NCBI GenBank assembly: GCA_003279945.1
Contig: QCGK01000006.1
Span: forward strand, 27,562 to 91,561
Direction of reading: 5' to 3'
DNA length: 64,000 nt
Source of the DNA: Prochlorococcus sp. AG-388-A01
GTDB taxonomy: Bacteria; Cyanobacteriota; Cyanobacteriia; PCC-6307; Cyanobiaceae
This document shows positions 1-10,956 of this stretch, in pieces (positions within the stretch are counted from its first letter, which is position 1; the number at the start of each line of letters is the position of its first letter). A program made the position numbers and the translations under genes. The notes below the pieces were generated by a model. That model was not told the origin of the DNA, did not search any database, and was given only the letters and a program-made list of their open reading frames with translations.

Positions 1-68
1 ACTGGCAGATCACTTTGTAGTACATCTTTGTCAAATGAAGAATCAGTTACGGCTGGAGCTGATGACAT
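1..68 (-). CDS. trxA: Thioredoxin, N-terminal fragment (truncated by window edge)
   Basis: Reverse complement from 68 reads MSSAPAVTDSSFDKDVLQSDLPV, typical of a cyanobacterial thioredoxin N-terminus. Position next to yfr1/guaB fits the known cyanobacterial order. Not in ORF track. Confidence 0.8.
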   Translation of the reverse strand, partial: MSSAPAVTDSSFDKDVLQSDLP

Positions 69-159
69 AATTTAAGTATTCCTTTTAGAAAATTTAGCAG
101 GCAATTCTTTTAAGTGATGATTTCATTACAGATAAAATAATATAAGTAACAAAATATCT

Positions 160-182
160 AAAAAAAGCCCGAGTTATCGGGC
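160..182 (-). terminator. Rho-independent terminator (3' hairpin of Yfr1)
   Basis: GCCCGA-TAAC-TCGGGC hairpin followed by TTTTTTT on the minus strand. Confidence 0.85.
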
Positions 183-215
183 GATTTAGTGTGTGAGGAG
201 CATGGGGTTTCCCCC
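160..215 (-). ncRNA. yfr1: Yfr1 small regulatory RNA
   Basis: Minus strand reads GGGGGAAACCCCATGCTCCTCACACACTAAATCGCCCGATAACTCGGGCTTTTTTT: 5' hairpin, unpaired CUCCUCACAC core, 3' terminator hairpin with T-tract. Located between trxA and guaB, the known yfr1 locus. Confidence 0.92.
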
Positions 216-294
216 ATTATTTAATAATAACTCCTAATACGAAATTTTTTCAATTAATGCTTAATTTACTACGATTATAATTTTCTCTAAAAAA

Positions 295-1470
295 CTATTT
301 GCCCATTCCAAGCTGCTGAGCTTTTTGATAAACCTTACCCTCTGTCAGAAGAGATGGCGCAATAACTATTTCAACTTCTTGCATTTCTTTAATATTTTTA
401 GCCCCAAGAGTACTCATCGATGTTCTAATAGCACCTAATAAATTATGTGTCCCATCATCAAGCAAAGCGGGGCCTCTAATTATCCTTTCTAAGGATCCTG
501 TAGACCCAACTTCAATTCTTGTACCCCTCGGCAATATAGGACTTGGAGTAGCCATACCCCAGTGAAATCCTTTACCTGGAGCATTTGAGGACTTAGCTAT
601 TGGCGAGCCAATCATTACAGCATCCGCACCACATGCTAAACATTTACAAATATCTCCGCCCGTTACAATTCCTCCATCTCCAATAATAGGAATATAACGA
701 CCACTTTCTTTAAAATAATCATCTCTTGCAGAACTACAATCAGCAATTGCCGTTGCTTGAGGGATTCCAATTCCTAATACCCCTCTTGAAGTACATGCAG
801 CTCCTGGACCTATACCAACCATTAATCCTGCAACTCCAGCATTCATTAAAAGTTTGGCAACTTCGTAAGTAACACAATTACCAGCTACTACGGGGACTTT
901 CATGGATTGACAGAGATCTTTAATATTTAAGCTTTCTTTACCTTCCATACCAAGATGCTCAGTTGAAACAACGGTTCCTTGAAGGAAAAATAAATCTATA
1001 CTGGAACTATTAAGTATTTCTTGAAATTTTATGGCAGCTTGAGGAGTTCCACTTAGCGCAGCAATACCTCCTTTTTCTTTGACCTCATTTATTCTCTTTA
1101 AAATTAATTCCTCCTTAACGGGTTCACTATATATCTTCTGCATTAATGGAACAAACTCATTTTTACCAACTGATGCTATTTGATTTAATATTTCATCAGG
1201 ATTTTCATATCTTGTTTGTATTCCCTCCATATTAATAACCCCAAGGGCACCTAATTTGGTAAGTTCTGCAGCAGTATTAACATCAACAACACTATCCATA
1301 GCACTGGCTATGATTGGAACATCTCTTTTTATATCACCTATCATCCAAGAAGGATCAGTCAAATCATAATCAAGTGTTCTTTTTCCAGGAACTAACGCTA
1401 TTTCGTCAATACCATAAGCCCTTCTGACTTTTTTGTTTAATCCAAGTTCAATATTCACGGAATTTATCAT
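295..1470 (-). CDS. guaB3: GuaB3-type IMP dehydrogenase family protein (no CBS domains)
   Basis: 391-aa TIM-barrel IMPDH/GMPR-like protein with the GIGPGAACTSRGVLGIGIPQ catalytic loop; no CBS insert. Confidence 0.85.
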   Translation of the reverse strand: MINSVNIELGLNKKVRRAYGIDEIALVPGKRTLDYDLTDPSWMIGDIKRDVPIIASAMDSVVDVNTAAELTKLGALGVINMEGIQTRYENPDEILNQIASVGKNEFVPLMQKIYSEPVKEELILKRINEVKEKGGIAALSGTPQAAIKFQEILNSSSIDLFFLQGTVVSTEHLGMEGKESLNIKDLCQSMKVPVVAGNCVTYEVAKLLMNAGVAGLMVGIGPGAACTSRGVLGIGIPQATAIADCSSARDDYFKESGRYIPIIGDGGIVTGGDICKCLACGADAVMIGSPIAKSSNAPGKGFHWGMATPSPILPRGTRIEVGSTGSLERIIRGPALLDDGTHNLLGAIRTSMSTLGAKNIKEMQEVEIVIAPSLLTEGKVYQKAQQLGMGK

Positions 1471-1637
1471 TTATTTTGATTAAATTAACAACTAAAGGGG
1501 TAATAAGCCAAGGTTTATTCAAAAACAAAATGTTTTTTTTAAATTTGTGTGTGAATGTGAGTATTTGAGAATTAAATATAACTTTTTTTTTATTCATTAT
1601 GACAATCAGCCATTATTATTAAAGAAAGGTTTTTTGT

Positions 1638-4235
1638 ATGTCTGATATTATAGATTCCGACAATTCTGGATTAAACGAAGATAATGATCGAATTATTCAG
1701 ACCGACTTAAGAAACGAGATGTCTCGCTCTTATCTCGAATATGCAATGAGCGTTATAGTTGGTCGTGCGCTTCCAGATGCAAGGGATGGATTAAAGCCTG
1801 TTCATAGAAGAATTCTTTATGCAATGTATGAACTCGGTTTAACTAGTGGTAGACCTTACAGAAAATGTGCAAGGGTTGTTGGAGAAGTACTTGGTAAATA
1901 CCATCCCCATGGTGACACTGCGGTCTATGATGCTTTGGTTAGGATGGCTCAGGATTTTTCTATGAGAATGCCACTTATAGATGGTCATGGAAACTTTGGA
2001 TCTGTAGACAACGATCCCCCTGCAGCAATGAGATATACAGAATCTCGTCTACAATCCCTTACAGATGAAAGTTTATTAGAGGATATTGAATCTGAAACTG
2101 TAGATTTTGCTGATAACTTTGACGGTTCTCAACAAGAGCCCACAGTTTTACCTGCAAGAATCCCTCAACTGCTTCTAAATGGATCATCTGGAATAGCGGT
2201 AGGAATGGCAACTAATATACCGCCACATAACTTAGGAGAATTAATAAATGGTCTTAAATTAATTATTAAAAACCCCTCTATTGTAGATAGAGAACTTTTT
2301 GAAATAATTAAAGGTCCAGATTTTCCCACTGGTGGTCAAATCTTAGGAAGAGACGGTATCAGAGAAACTTTCAAAACAGGAAGAGGCTCAATAACTATGA
2401 GAGGTGTAGCAAATATTGAGCAAATCAAATCAGCTGGTAGAGCAGAAAAAGATGCAGTAATAATTACGGAACTCCCATTTCAAACTAACAAAGCGGGCTT
2501 GATTGAGAGAATTGCAGATATGGTTAATGAAAAAAAATTAGAAGGTATTTCTGATATTAGGGATGAAAGTGATCGAGATGGTATGAGAATTGTTATCGAG
2601 TTAAAAAGAGATGCATATCCACAAGTAGTTTTAAATAATTTATTTAAGTTAACACCACTACAAAATAACTTTAGTGCAAATATTCTAGCCCTAGTTAGAG
2701 GAGAGCCTACAACTCTTTCACTTAGAAAAATGTTAGATGTATTTCTTGATTTCAGGGTAGAGACAATAAAGCGAAGAACAGCATTTTTATTAAAAAAGGC
2801 AGAAGAAAGGGATCATATTGTGAAAGGTCTTTTATTAGCTTTAGAGGCTATGGATGAAATTATCAATTTAATAAGATCAGCGAAGGATTCAATTTCAGCT
2901 CGAGAAAAATTACAAACTGATCATGAATTATCATCCACTCAGGCAGATGCAATTCTACAAATGCAGTTAAGAAGATTAACAGCCCTCGAGGCAGATAAAA
3001 TAAAAGTAGAACATGATGAATTAACACGAAAAATCGACCAATATCAGCAAATATTAAATAGTAAAGAAAGAATTTTTGAAATTATTCTTGAAGAACTTAA
3101 TAAAATCGATGAAAGATTCTCTTCTCCTAGAAAAACAGAAATATTAGATTTAGGAGGCGGATTAGATGATATTGATCTCATAGCTAATGACAGATCCGTT
3201 GTTCTATTGACTGAAGCAGGTTATTTAAAAAGGATGCCTGTTAATGATTTTGAATCTACCAGCCGTGGTTCAAGGGGTAAAGCCGGCACAAAAACCAAAG
3301 AAGATGATGACGTGAAATTATTTATAAGCTGTAACGATCATGATACTCTTTTGCTTTTCAGTGATAGAGGAGTAGCTTATGCTCTCCCAGCATATAGAGT
3401 TCCTATGAGTAGCAGAACAGCAAAAGGCACTCCATCAGTTCAACTTCTCCCAATCCCAAGAGAAGAAAAAATAACATCACTAGTTGCTGTAGATTCTTTT
3501 GTTGACGATCGTTATTTATTAATGCTAACCAAGGCCGGCTTTATAAAAAGAACTGCACTTTCTGCTTTCTCGAAAATTCGCTCAAATGGTTTAATAGCAA
3601 TAAATCTTGAAGATGGAGATGCCCTAACCTGGGTCAGATTATCAAAAGAAGGTGATAGTGTTTTAATTGGATCTAAAACAGGAATGGCTATTCATTTCAG
3701 ATTAGATATCAATGAATTAAGACCACTTGGAAGAACAGCAAGAGGGGTTAAATCAATGAACTTAAGAGGAGGAGATAATCTAGTTTCCATGGATGTTTTA
3801 ACATCTAATTTGGTTGATGAATTGGCTAAAATTGAGGAGCATAAAGAAGAAGTTAATGATAATATCGAGGAAAATTCCTCAAATGGTCCATGGGTATTAA
3901 TAGCCAGTGCATTTGGACTAGGAAAGAGAGTACCTGTAACTCAATTTAGATTACAAAAAAGAGCAGGCATGGGTTTGAGAGCAATAAAATTCAGAATCAA
4001 AGATGATGAGCTAGTTTGTTTGAAGGTCCTTGGGCAAGGAGAAGAATTACTTCTTGTGACCGAAAAAGGCGTAATAGTTAGAACAAACGCAGATAAAATC
4101 TCTCAGCAATCCAGAGCGGCTACAGGAGTAAAATTACAAAGATTAGATGAAGGTGATCATTTATCAGAAGTGGTATTAGTACCTCGTGAACAAATAGAGG
4201 AGAAAGACCAACTTAGCTCAGTTGAAGAAAATTAA
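1638..4235 (+). CDS. gyrA: DNA gyrase / topoisomerase IV subunit A
   Basis: 865 aa; [44 protein letters not shown] and GyrA C-terminal beta-pinwheel repeats. Confidence 0.95.
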   Translation: MSDIIDSDNSGLNEDNDRIIQTDLRNEMSRSYLEYAMSVIVGRALPDARDGLKPVHRRILYAMYELGLTSGRPYRKCARVVGEVLGKYHPHGDTAVYDALVRMAQDFSMRMPLIDGHGNFGSVDNDPPAAMRYTESRLQSLTDESLLEDIESETVDFADNFDGSQQEPTVLPARIPQLLLNGSSGIAVGMATNIPPHNLGELINGLKLIIKNPSIVDRELFEIIKGPDFPTGGQILGRDGIRETFKTGRGSITMRGVANIEQIKSAGRAEKDAVIITELPFQTNKAGLIERIADMVNEKKLEGISDIRDESDRDGMRIVIELKRDAYPQVVLNNLFKLTPLQNNFSANILALVRGEPTTLSLRKMLDVFLDFRVETIKRRTAFLLKKAEERDHIVKGLLLALEAMDEIINLIRSAKDSISAREKLQTDHELSSTQADAILQMQLRRLTALEADKIKVEHDELTRKIDQYQQILNSKERIFEIILEELNKIDERFSSPRKTEILDLGGGLDDIDLIANDRSVVLLTEAGYLKRMPVNDFESTSRGSRGKAGTKTKEDDDVKLFISCNDHDTLLLFSDRGVAYALPAYRVPMSSRTAKGTPSVQLLPIPREEKITSLVAVDSFVDDRYLLMLTKAGFIKRTALSAFSKIRSNGLIAINLEDGDALTWVRLSKEGDSVLIGSKTGMAIHFRLDINELRPLGRTARGVKSMNLRGGDNLVSMDVLTSNLVDELAKIEEHKEEVNDNIEENSSNGPWVLIASAFGLGKRVPVTQFRLQKRAGMGLRAIKFRIKDDELVCLKVLGQGEELLLVTEKGVIVRTNADKISQQSRAATGVKLQRLDEGDHLSEVVLVPREQIEEKDQLSSVEEN

Positions 4236-4259
4236 ATGATGTATGGATAGTTAAATAAT

Positions 4260-5471
4260 ATGGAAATACTTGATATATTAATTTTAGGTTCCGGTCCTGC
4301 AGCATTATGTTTAGCCTCAGAATTAGCCAAGCAGGATCTAAAAATTAAGGGAATATCAACTAAATCTCCAAATGAAAAATGGGAGAATACATATGGCATA
4401 TGGGCATCAGAATTAGAGGAATTAGGATTAGAGTCTTTGTTATCTCACCGATGGTGTAAAACAGTTAGTTTTTTTGGGAATGGGGAAAGTAAAAAAGGGG
4501 ATACTCCTACAAAACACAACTATGATTATGGTTTAATAAATCAAGAAGCCTTTCAAAATGAACTTTTAAAGAAATGTAAAGGGATTGAATGGTTAAATGA
4601 AACAGCAAAAGACATTAAAGAAAAAAATAAACTATCTGAGGTAACTTGTTTTTCAGGTCTAAGAATAAAGGCGAGGTTAGTTATTGACGCGAGTGGTCAT
4701 AAAAGTAATTTTGTAAAAAGACCAGTTCAAAATGAGATAGCTCAGCAGGCTGCTTACGGGATTGTAGGTAAATTCACATCACCACCTGTTAATAAGGATC
4801 AGTTTGTTTTAATGGATTTTCGTCCAAATCATTTAAACAACGAAGAAAAGTTATCATCTCCTTCCTTTCTTTATGCAATGGATCTTGGAAATGAAACTTT
4901 TTTTGTTGAAGAAACCTCATTAGCTAGTTATCCTGCATTATCACAAGAAAATCTTAAAAAAAGACTTTTTAAAAGACTTAATAATAAGGGTATTAAGGTA
5001 AGTAAAATTTTTCATGAAGAGAATTGCCTTTTCCCTATGAATTTACCTCTACCATTTAAAAAACAATTTGTACTTGGTTTCGGAGGAGCCGCAAGTATGG
5101 TTCATCCTGCATCAGGATATATGATCGGATCTTTATTAAGAAGGGCTCCACTCCTTGCAGAAAAATTAGCAATCTTTTTAAAAGAACCTAATTTAAGTTC
5201 TCTAGAGCTAGCTACAAAAGGTTGGGATATACTATGGCCTTACGAGTTAACGCAAAGGCACAAACTTTACCAATATGGTCTAAGAAGATTAATGAGTTTT
5301 GACGAAAGCAGATTAAGAAGCTTTTTCTCAAATTTCTTTAGATTATCGACAAATGAATGGGTAGGTTTTCTTACTAATACACTTCCACTCCCAAAACTAA
5401 TATACGTTATGAGTAAAATGTTCATAAATTCACCTCTAAAAGTAAAACTAGGAATGCTTAAGTTAAATTAG
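4260..5471 (+). CDS. crtL: Lycopene cyclase (CrtL type)
   Basis: N-terminal FAD-binding ILGSGPAALCLASELA, WENTYGIWASELEELGL, FGGAASMVHPASGYMIGSLLRRAP. Confidence 0.85.
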   Translation: MEILDILILGSGPAALCLASELAKQDLKIKGISTKSPNEKWENTYGIWASELEELGLESLLSHRWCKTVSFFGNGESKKGDTPTKHNYDYGLINQEAFQNELLKKCKGIEWLNETAKDIKEKNKLSEVTCFSGLRIKARLVIDASGHKSNFVKRPVQNEIAQQAAYGIVGKFTSPPVNKDQFVLMDFRPNHLNNEEKLSSPSFLYAMDLGNETFFVEETSLASYPALSQENLKKRLFKRLNNKGIKVSKIFHEENCLFPMNLPLPFKKQFVLGFGGAASMVHPASGYMIGSLLRRAPLLAEKLAIFLKEPNLSSLELATKGWDILWPYELTQRHKLYQYGLRRLMSFDESRLRSFFSNFFRLSTNEWVGFLTNTLPLPKLIYVMSKMFINSPLKVKLGMLKLN

Positions 5472-5477
5472 TTTTTT

Positions 5478-7061
5478 TTATTTTCGCCAATCATCAATAT
5501 TAATATCTGGAAAAACTTTATCTTCTTCCTCTATATCTTTGAGAAGTTTTAAATTAACAATGGAATGATTATTTATCATTTCAACCAATTTCCAGAACCT
5601 GAGTAGGTGTCTTTCTATCCTCTCTTTTGCAAGCTCAGTTGTGGTCCCAGCCCTTAGAATAAAACTCCAATCAGAGGACTCAGAGAGAAGTAGTTCTCTT
5701 GCAGCTTGCTTAAAGAGTCTTGAAGATAAATCATTATTAAAATTTTTCAAGCATAAATCAACAAAAATTGAGCCTGCTTTTGTGATTTCTGGAACGATCC
5801 ATGCATTTGCATCATTAATCCAATAATTATGGTAACCACCTTGCCCCCAGCTTGATGACGATGGATCACAAATCTGAAGATTTGGCTTTTGCATTAAGAA
5901 TTCTTTTAAATTTGTAAGCTTAATTGAATATTTACTAGAGTTCTTTAAAATATTTTCAATAAAATAGGGTCCCTCATACCACCAATGACCAAATAACTCT
6001 GCATCAAATGGAGCTACCAATAAAGGCTTAAAAGAAGAGGACAAAGTTAAATTTTCTAATTGTTTGGATCTAGCTAGAAGATAAGCATTAGCATGTTCTG
6101 CAGCCTTCTTTTTTGCTTCATTTTCTAGGTAAAACTTCTTTTTCCCTAATGGTACGTTTGCATCTGTAATCTTATGAAACTTTAAACCCAAGGGTCTTTT
6201 TGTTGAAATACCTTTCTTTTGGAGCTTATAGATAGGTAATTCCCACCCTAAATCTTTATGAAATTCCCTATAGACCTTATCGCCAGGGAATCCGTCCTTG
6301 GCAGACCAAACGGGCAAGGTTGACTCACCATCTCTCCCAAAGAATGCAATTCCTTTTTTCGAGCATATTGGAGCGTAAACACCATACCTAGGCCTTGGTG
6401 TGGAATTTAGAATCCCATGGCCGTCTAAGATTGTATATCTAATTCCAGAATTAAATAGTATTTCATCTAAATTCTCATAATATGCACATTCAGGTAACCA
6501 AATACCTAAAGGCTTTGTTCCAAAAATATTTTCATGGCTCCTAATGGCTGTATTAATTTGTCCTCTAACAGTTTCAGGATTCTCCCTAAGAATTGGCAAA
6601 TATCCGTGTGTAGCAGCACAAGTAAGAATATCCAAATTTCCAGAGTTCTCTAAAACTCTAAACTTCTCAATTAAATTTCCAGAACAATTTTGCCAATATA
6701 GGTATTTGTCATTAAGATTTTTTATTAAAAATGCAGAAGCATTTTTCTCTTCTTGTGGCAGTTCTTTTAAGAAATCATTCCTTGTTTTAATCCAGCTTGG
6801 GAAAGTTTCTTGAATTTGTTTATTATTTAGAAGCGATAATAATGTTGGAGACAAACTAATAGTAAGTTTTGTATTTACAGGATTTTCATTTTTTGAAGAT
6901 TCAATTGATTGAAGTAGTGGTATATAACATTCCAAAATAGCCTGAAATAACCAATCCTCCTCTAAGGAGTTTTTTTCATTTTTTCTGACATAAGGGAGAT
7001 GAGCATGTAAAACTATCGCTAACTGGCCTAAAACATTGTTTTTAGAGTATTGCCCATTCAT
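5478..7061 (-). CDS. Glycoside hydrolase family 57 (likely 1,4-alpha-glucan branching enzyme, DUF1957 C-terminus)
   Basis: LAIVLHAHLPYVRK, GIWLPECAYY, APFDAELFGHWWYEGP motifs. Confidence 0.85.
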   Translation of the reverse strand: MNGQYSKNNVLGQLAIVLHAHLPYVRKNEKNSLEEDWLFQAILECYIPLLQSIESSKNENPVNTKLTISLSPTLLSLLNNKQIQETFPSWIKTRNDFLKELPQEEKNASAFLIKNLNDKYLYWQNCSGNLIEKFRVLENSGNLDILTCAATHGYLPILRENPETVRGQINTAIRSHENIFGTKPLGIWLPECAYYENLDEILFNSGIRYTILDGHGILNSTPRPRYGVYAPICSKKGIAFFGRDGESTLPVWSAKDGFPGDKVYREFHKDLGWELPIYKLQKKGISTKRPLGLKFHKITDANVPLGKKKFYLENEAKKKAAEHANAYLLARSKQLENLTLSSSFKPLLVAPFDAELFGHWWYEGPYFIENILKNSSKYSIKLTNLKEFLMQKPNLQICDPSSSSWGQGGYHNYWINDANAWIVPEITKAGSIFVDLCLKNFNNDLSSRLFKQAARELLLSESSDWSFILRAGTTTELAKERIERHLLRFWKLVEMINNHSIVNLKLLKDIEEEDKVFPDINIDDWRK

Positions 7062-7286
7062 ACTTTTTAAAATTTATACCTGTAATTCTATAAAAAATCA
7101 AAATTAACCTTTTATAAAAAGGAAACTTTAATCCTAAAAGAATACTTTAATAATTTAAGTATTTCATTTTTTTTTTTAGAATTTTAATCATTATTGTTAA
7201 GTTATGAGCCCGTAAAAATTTTTTATTGACAAAATCTAGTCAAATATTTTTAATTAGCTTAATATAAGTATAGATTAATCCCTTTA

Positions 7287-8927
7287 ATGTCCAAAGATCC
7301 TGGAAGAATTTTGATCTTTGATACAACTCTTCGAGATGGAGAGCAATCTCCTGGTGCAAGTTTAAATCTTGAAGAAAAACTTGCTATCGCACATCAATTA
7401 GCAAGATTAGGGGTGGATGTTATTGAGGCTGGATTCCCTTTCGCAAGTCAAGGAGATTTTAAAGCTGTTAATAAAATTGCCAAGGTTGTAGGGAAAGAAC
7501 ATGGACCTATAATATGCGGTTTGGCCAGAGCGTCCAAAGGAGATATAAAAGCATGTTATGAAGCAGTAAGTCCAGCTCCCAAGAAAAGAATACATACTTT
7601 TATTGCCACTAGTGATATTCACCTTAAACATAAACTTAAAAAATCCAGAAAAGATGTTCTTCAAATAGTTCCAGAAATGGTTAATTATGCAAAATCATTG
7701 GTAGATGATATTGAGTTTTCTTGTGAAGATGCCTCAAGGAGTGATCCTGATTTTTTATACGAAGTGATTCAACTAGCAATTTCTGCAGGAGCGACAACAA
7801 TAAATATCCCTGATACTGTTGGATTTACAACTCCTAGTGAATTTGGCAAACTAATTGCCGATATAAATAAAAACGTTCCAAATATTGATGAGGCAACAAT
7901 CTCGGTTCATGGTCATAATGATTTAGGTTTAGCAGTAGCCAATTTTCTAGAGGCAGTAAAAAATGGAGCCAGACAACTAGAATGTACTATAAATGGAATT
8001 GGTGAAAGAGCCGGGAATGCCTCTCTAGAAGAATTAGTAATGGCATTGCATGTTAGGAAAAGTTTTTTTAATAGTTTTTTTAAAAGAAATCCAGATTCAC
8101 CAACTCCTCTTACAGCCATAAGAACAGAAGAAATAACAAAAACCTCTAGACTTGTTTCCAACCTAACTGGAATGACTGTTCAACCTAATAAAGCAATTGT
8201 AGGAGCTAACGCTTTCGCACATGAATCAGGCATTCATCAGGATGGGGTTTTAAAAAATAGACTCACTTACGAAATTATTGATGCGAAAACCGTTGGTTTA
8301 AATGACAACAAAATATCTTTAGGGAAACTTAGTGGAAGAAGTGCAGTAAGAGCAAGATTAGAAGAGATGGGATATGACTTGAGCCGAGAAGATCTAAATG
8401 ATGCTTTTGCTCGTTTTAAGGATTTAGCTGACAGAAAAAGAGAAATTACTGATAGAGATTTGGAAGCAATTGTTAGTGAACAAGTACAGCTCCCAGAAGC
8501 TAAATTCCAATTAAGTCTTGTACAAGTAAGTTGCGGTAACGCATCTAAACCTACTGCCACCATTTCGCTTCTAAATACGGAAGATAATACTGAGGATACT
8601 GCTGTATCAATAGGGACTGGGCCCGTTGATGCTGTATGCGAGGCTTTAAATAAATTAGCTAAAGTTCCTAATGAATTAATTGAATTTTCTGTAAAGTCGG
8701 TAACAGAAGGAATTGATGCTTTGGGCGAAGTAACAATAAGAATAAGAAGGGATAATAAAATATATTCTGGTCATTCTGCCGACACTGATGTTGTAGTTGC
8801 TGCTGCGAATGCTTACGTCAATGCTTTAAATAGACTTGTTTTTTCTGAGAAAAAAAGTTCAATTCACCCACAATTTGATAATTTAGAAAATCCTGATAAA
8901 AAATTTCTATCTAATCATGCAAATTAA
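7287..8927 (+). CDS. leuA: 2-isopropylmalate synthase
   Basis: [48 protein letters not shown]. Confidence 0.97.
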   Translation: MSKDPGRILIFDTTLRDGEQSPGASLNLEEKLAIAHQLARLGVDVIEAGFPFASQGDFKAVNKIAKVVGKEHGPIICGLARASKGDIKACYEAVSPAPKKRIHTFIATSDIHLKHKLKKSRKDVLQIVPEMVNYAKSLVDDIEFSCEDASRSDPDFLYEVIQLAISAGATTINIPDTVGFTTPSEFGKLIADINKNVPNIDEATISVHGHNDLGLAVANFLEAVKNGARQLECTINGIGERAGNASLEELVMALHVRKSFFNSFFKRNPDSPTPLTAIRTEEITKTSRLVSNLTGMTVQPNKAIVGANAFAHESGIHQDGVLKNRLTYEIIDAKTVGLNDNKISLGKLSGRSAVRARLEEMGYDLSREDLNDAFARFKDLADRKREITDRDLEAIVSEQVQLPEAKFQLSLVQVSCGNASKPTATISLLNTEDNTEDTAVSIGTGPVDAVCEALNKLAKVPNELIEFSVKSVTEGIDALGEVTIRIRRDNKIYSGHSADTDVVVAAANAYVNALNRLVFSEKKSSIHPQFDNLENPDKKFLSNHAN

Positions 8928-9007
8928 ATTATTTCTTAGGAATATTAAGTAGTTTTAAAAATAGTCTCTTAATATTGTAGATTAACCTAATAGTTAAGCA
9001 GTAAATA

Positions 9008-9400
9008 ATGAGAGAAAGGTTACTAGGATATTGGGCACTTTCTTGGGTTGGGTTAATCAGCAATATAATTGCACTCCCAATAATCGCATTAATAATAAGT
9101 TATGGGCCTCCACTAAAAGTTGCAAATATAACTCTTGCCATAAGTCTTGGCTGGCCTACTGCGATTGTTGGAATAGTTTCTTCAGCAGCTCTTTTAGCTG
9201 AGAAAAAATGGGGAGTAACTTTAACTCTAGTATCTTTATCAATGGCAATTTCTGGAATGGGTCCATATTCAGTGGTAAGACTCATAACTCTTCAAGACAT
9301 TTTTGGAATTGGTGGCTTTACTCTTTTAACAACATTATTAAGTACATTAGCTCTTCTATATTGGTGTAATCCAAAACATCGAAGAAGTATCAGGCTATAA
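9008..9400 (+). CDS. Conserved hypothetical membrane protein
   Basis: 130 aa with several hydrophobic segments; long open frame, consistent spacing. Confidence 0.6.
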   Translation: MRERLLGYWALSWVGLISNIIALPIIALIISYGPPLKVANITLAISLGWPTAIVGIVSSAALLAEKKWGVTLTLVSLSMAISGMGPYSVVRLITLQDIFGIGGFTLLTTLLSTLALLYWCNPKHRRSIRL

Positions 9401-9408
9401 ATTAAAAA

Positions 9409-10881
9409 TTAAGAAAAAGTATTATTCTTGCTAGTTGGATACTGGATTCTTCTATGTCTAATTCTTTTCCACACATTCAAGAATGCCCTTTTTATTAAAA
9501 AAATTTCTCCCTTCGATAAATTACTGTCATCTAATTGCCCATCTATTTGACGCGAGTAGATAATTTTAGATATCGTTTCCAAAGCTTCTCTATCAGATGC
9601 ATTAATATTCATAGCTCTTAGTGCTGCTTCACATCCATCTGCAAGCATTAAAATAGCTGTTTCTTTTGACTGAGGAATTGGGCCTTTGTATCTAAAACAA
9701 TTTTCATTAATGTCAAGATTTTTTTCTCTAGCTTTTTGAAAAAAATATCCCATTTTTAGAGTACCTTGATGTTCTGGAATAAAATTGGCTATCAGTTTAG
9801 GTAATCTATTTTTTCTTGCATACTTCAATCCTTCATCAACATGAGCCTGTAAAACTTCTGCACTTTTAATAGGATCATCTATTTCATCATGTGGATTCTT
9901 TGAACCATCTTGATTTTCAATAAACCAATTAGGTGCATGTAATTTCCCAACATCATGATATAACGCCCCAGTTTTAATTAGATCAATATCACCACCTATC
10001 ATTCTTGTTGCTTCCTCTGCTAACCCACATATAAGTAAGGTATGTTCAAAAGTACCAGGAGCTTCAAGAGACAATCTTCTAATGAGAGGTTTCTCCTTAT
10101 CAGCCAATTCGAGTAATCTTGCTTTAGTTAATAGTCCAAATATTGATTCAAAAATAGGAATAAATAAAATAGTAAAAAGCATTACTATTGCCAGTAATAA
10201 GGAATCTGAAAATATATTGCTGTTAGTAAAAAAGATTTCTTGCTTATCAATAAGGGATATTTTATCTTTACCTATCAATAACCATTGACTCAAAAAAGAT
10301 CCAATAGGGACAAAAATTGATAGTTGAAGTAATTGAGCTCTACTTCTTATTCTTCCTCCAAGAAGAGAAACTACTGAAGCACAAACTAATAAAATAAAAA
10401 ATAAATTGTTATTTATTGCAACTGCTGGATCAGGCCAAATAAGGCTCGCTATTGATACCCAAGCTAAAGCAGTTATACTTCCCATTCCTTGGGATATTAT
10501 CAATGCCGGCGGAATTATAATAGATAATGGGCTTATAGTTGAGGCTAAGGCTAATTTCGAAACTTGTACTGCTAAAAGAAGTGTTATGAGCAAGATAATC
10601 TGTCTTGAAGAAATTGTGGGATTCTCTTTTTTTGATACTAATATCAAAATCCCTGAACCAATAAGTGCTTCTGTAAAGGTCAAAAACCAAGAAAAAATAT
10701 CAGAGATATTTAAAGGCAAAATAAGAAGAGATTTATAAGAAGAAATTATTGAAATTAAAATGCATATTAGAAAAATTATTAGATTATCAATTTTTGATAT
10801 TCTATTTGGTTGTTTTATTGGAAGTTGACTCCTCCTCCACAGATAAAACAATTTTTTTAAGGTAGTTGTAATGTTTTGCAC
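9409..10881 (-). CDS. 7TM-HD family phosphohydrolase (PgpH/YqfF-like, lacking the extracellular domain)
   Basis: N-terminal multi-TM region, then FEHTLLICGLAEEATRMIGG...ALYHDVGKLHAPNWFIENQDG...NPHDEI, HD-domain motifs of the PgpH/YqfF type. Confidence 0.85.
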   Translation of the reverse strand: MQNITTTLKKLFYLWRRSQLPIKQPNRISKIDNLIIFLICILISIISSYKSLLILPLNISDIFSWFLTFTEALIGSGILILVSKKENPTISSRQIILLITLLLAVQVSKLALASTISPLSIIIPPALIISQGMGSITALAWVSIASLIWPDPAVAINNNLFFILLVCASVVSLLGGRIRSRAQLLQLSIFVPIGSFLSQWLLIGKDKISLIDKQEIFFTNSNIFSDSLLLAIVMLFTILFIPIFESIFGLLTKARLLELADKEKPLIRRLSLEAPGTFEHTLLICGLAEEATRMIGGDIDLIKTGALYHDVGKLHAPNWFIENQDGSKNPHDEIDDPIKSAEVLQAHVDEGLKYARKNRLPKLIANFIPEHQGTLKMGYFFQKAREKNLDINENCFRYKGPIPQSKETAILMLADGCEAALRAMNINASDREALETISKIIYSRQIDGQLDDSNLSKGEIFLIKRAFLNVWKRIRHRRIQYPTSKNNTFS

Positions 10882-10956
10882 AGAATATGATTAAATCTAT
10901 TTGATTAATTTAAAATTATAGGCATGCTAGGTGTAAAAAAGGAGATGTTTTTCTAA

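Noticed and set aside
7082-7286. AT-rich inverted repeats (for example AATACTT...AAGTATT followed by a T-run) in the GH57/leuA divergent region
   Set aside because: No upstream plus-strand gene to terminate; such repeats are expected by chance in sequence this AT-rich.
7407-8563. Three antisense ORFs inside leuA (85, 82, 98 aa)
   Set aside because: Fully nested in a confident conserved gene; no recognisable domain; typical spurious shadow ORFs.
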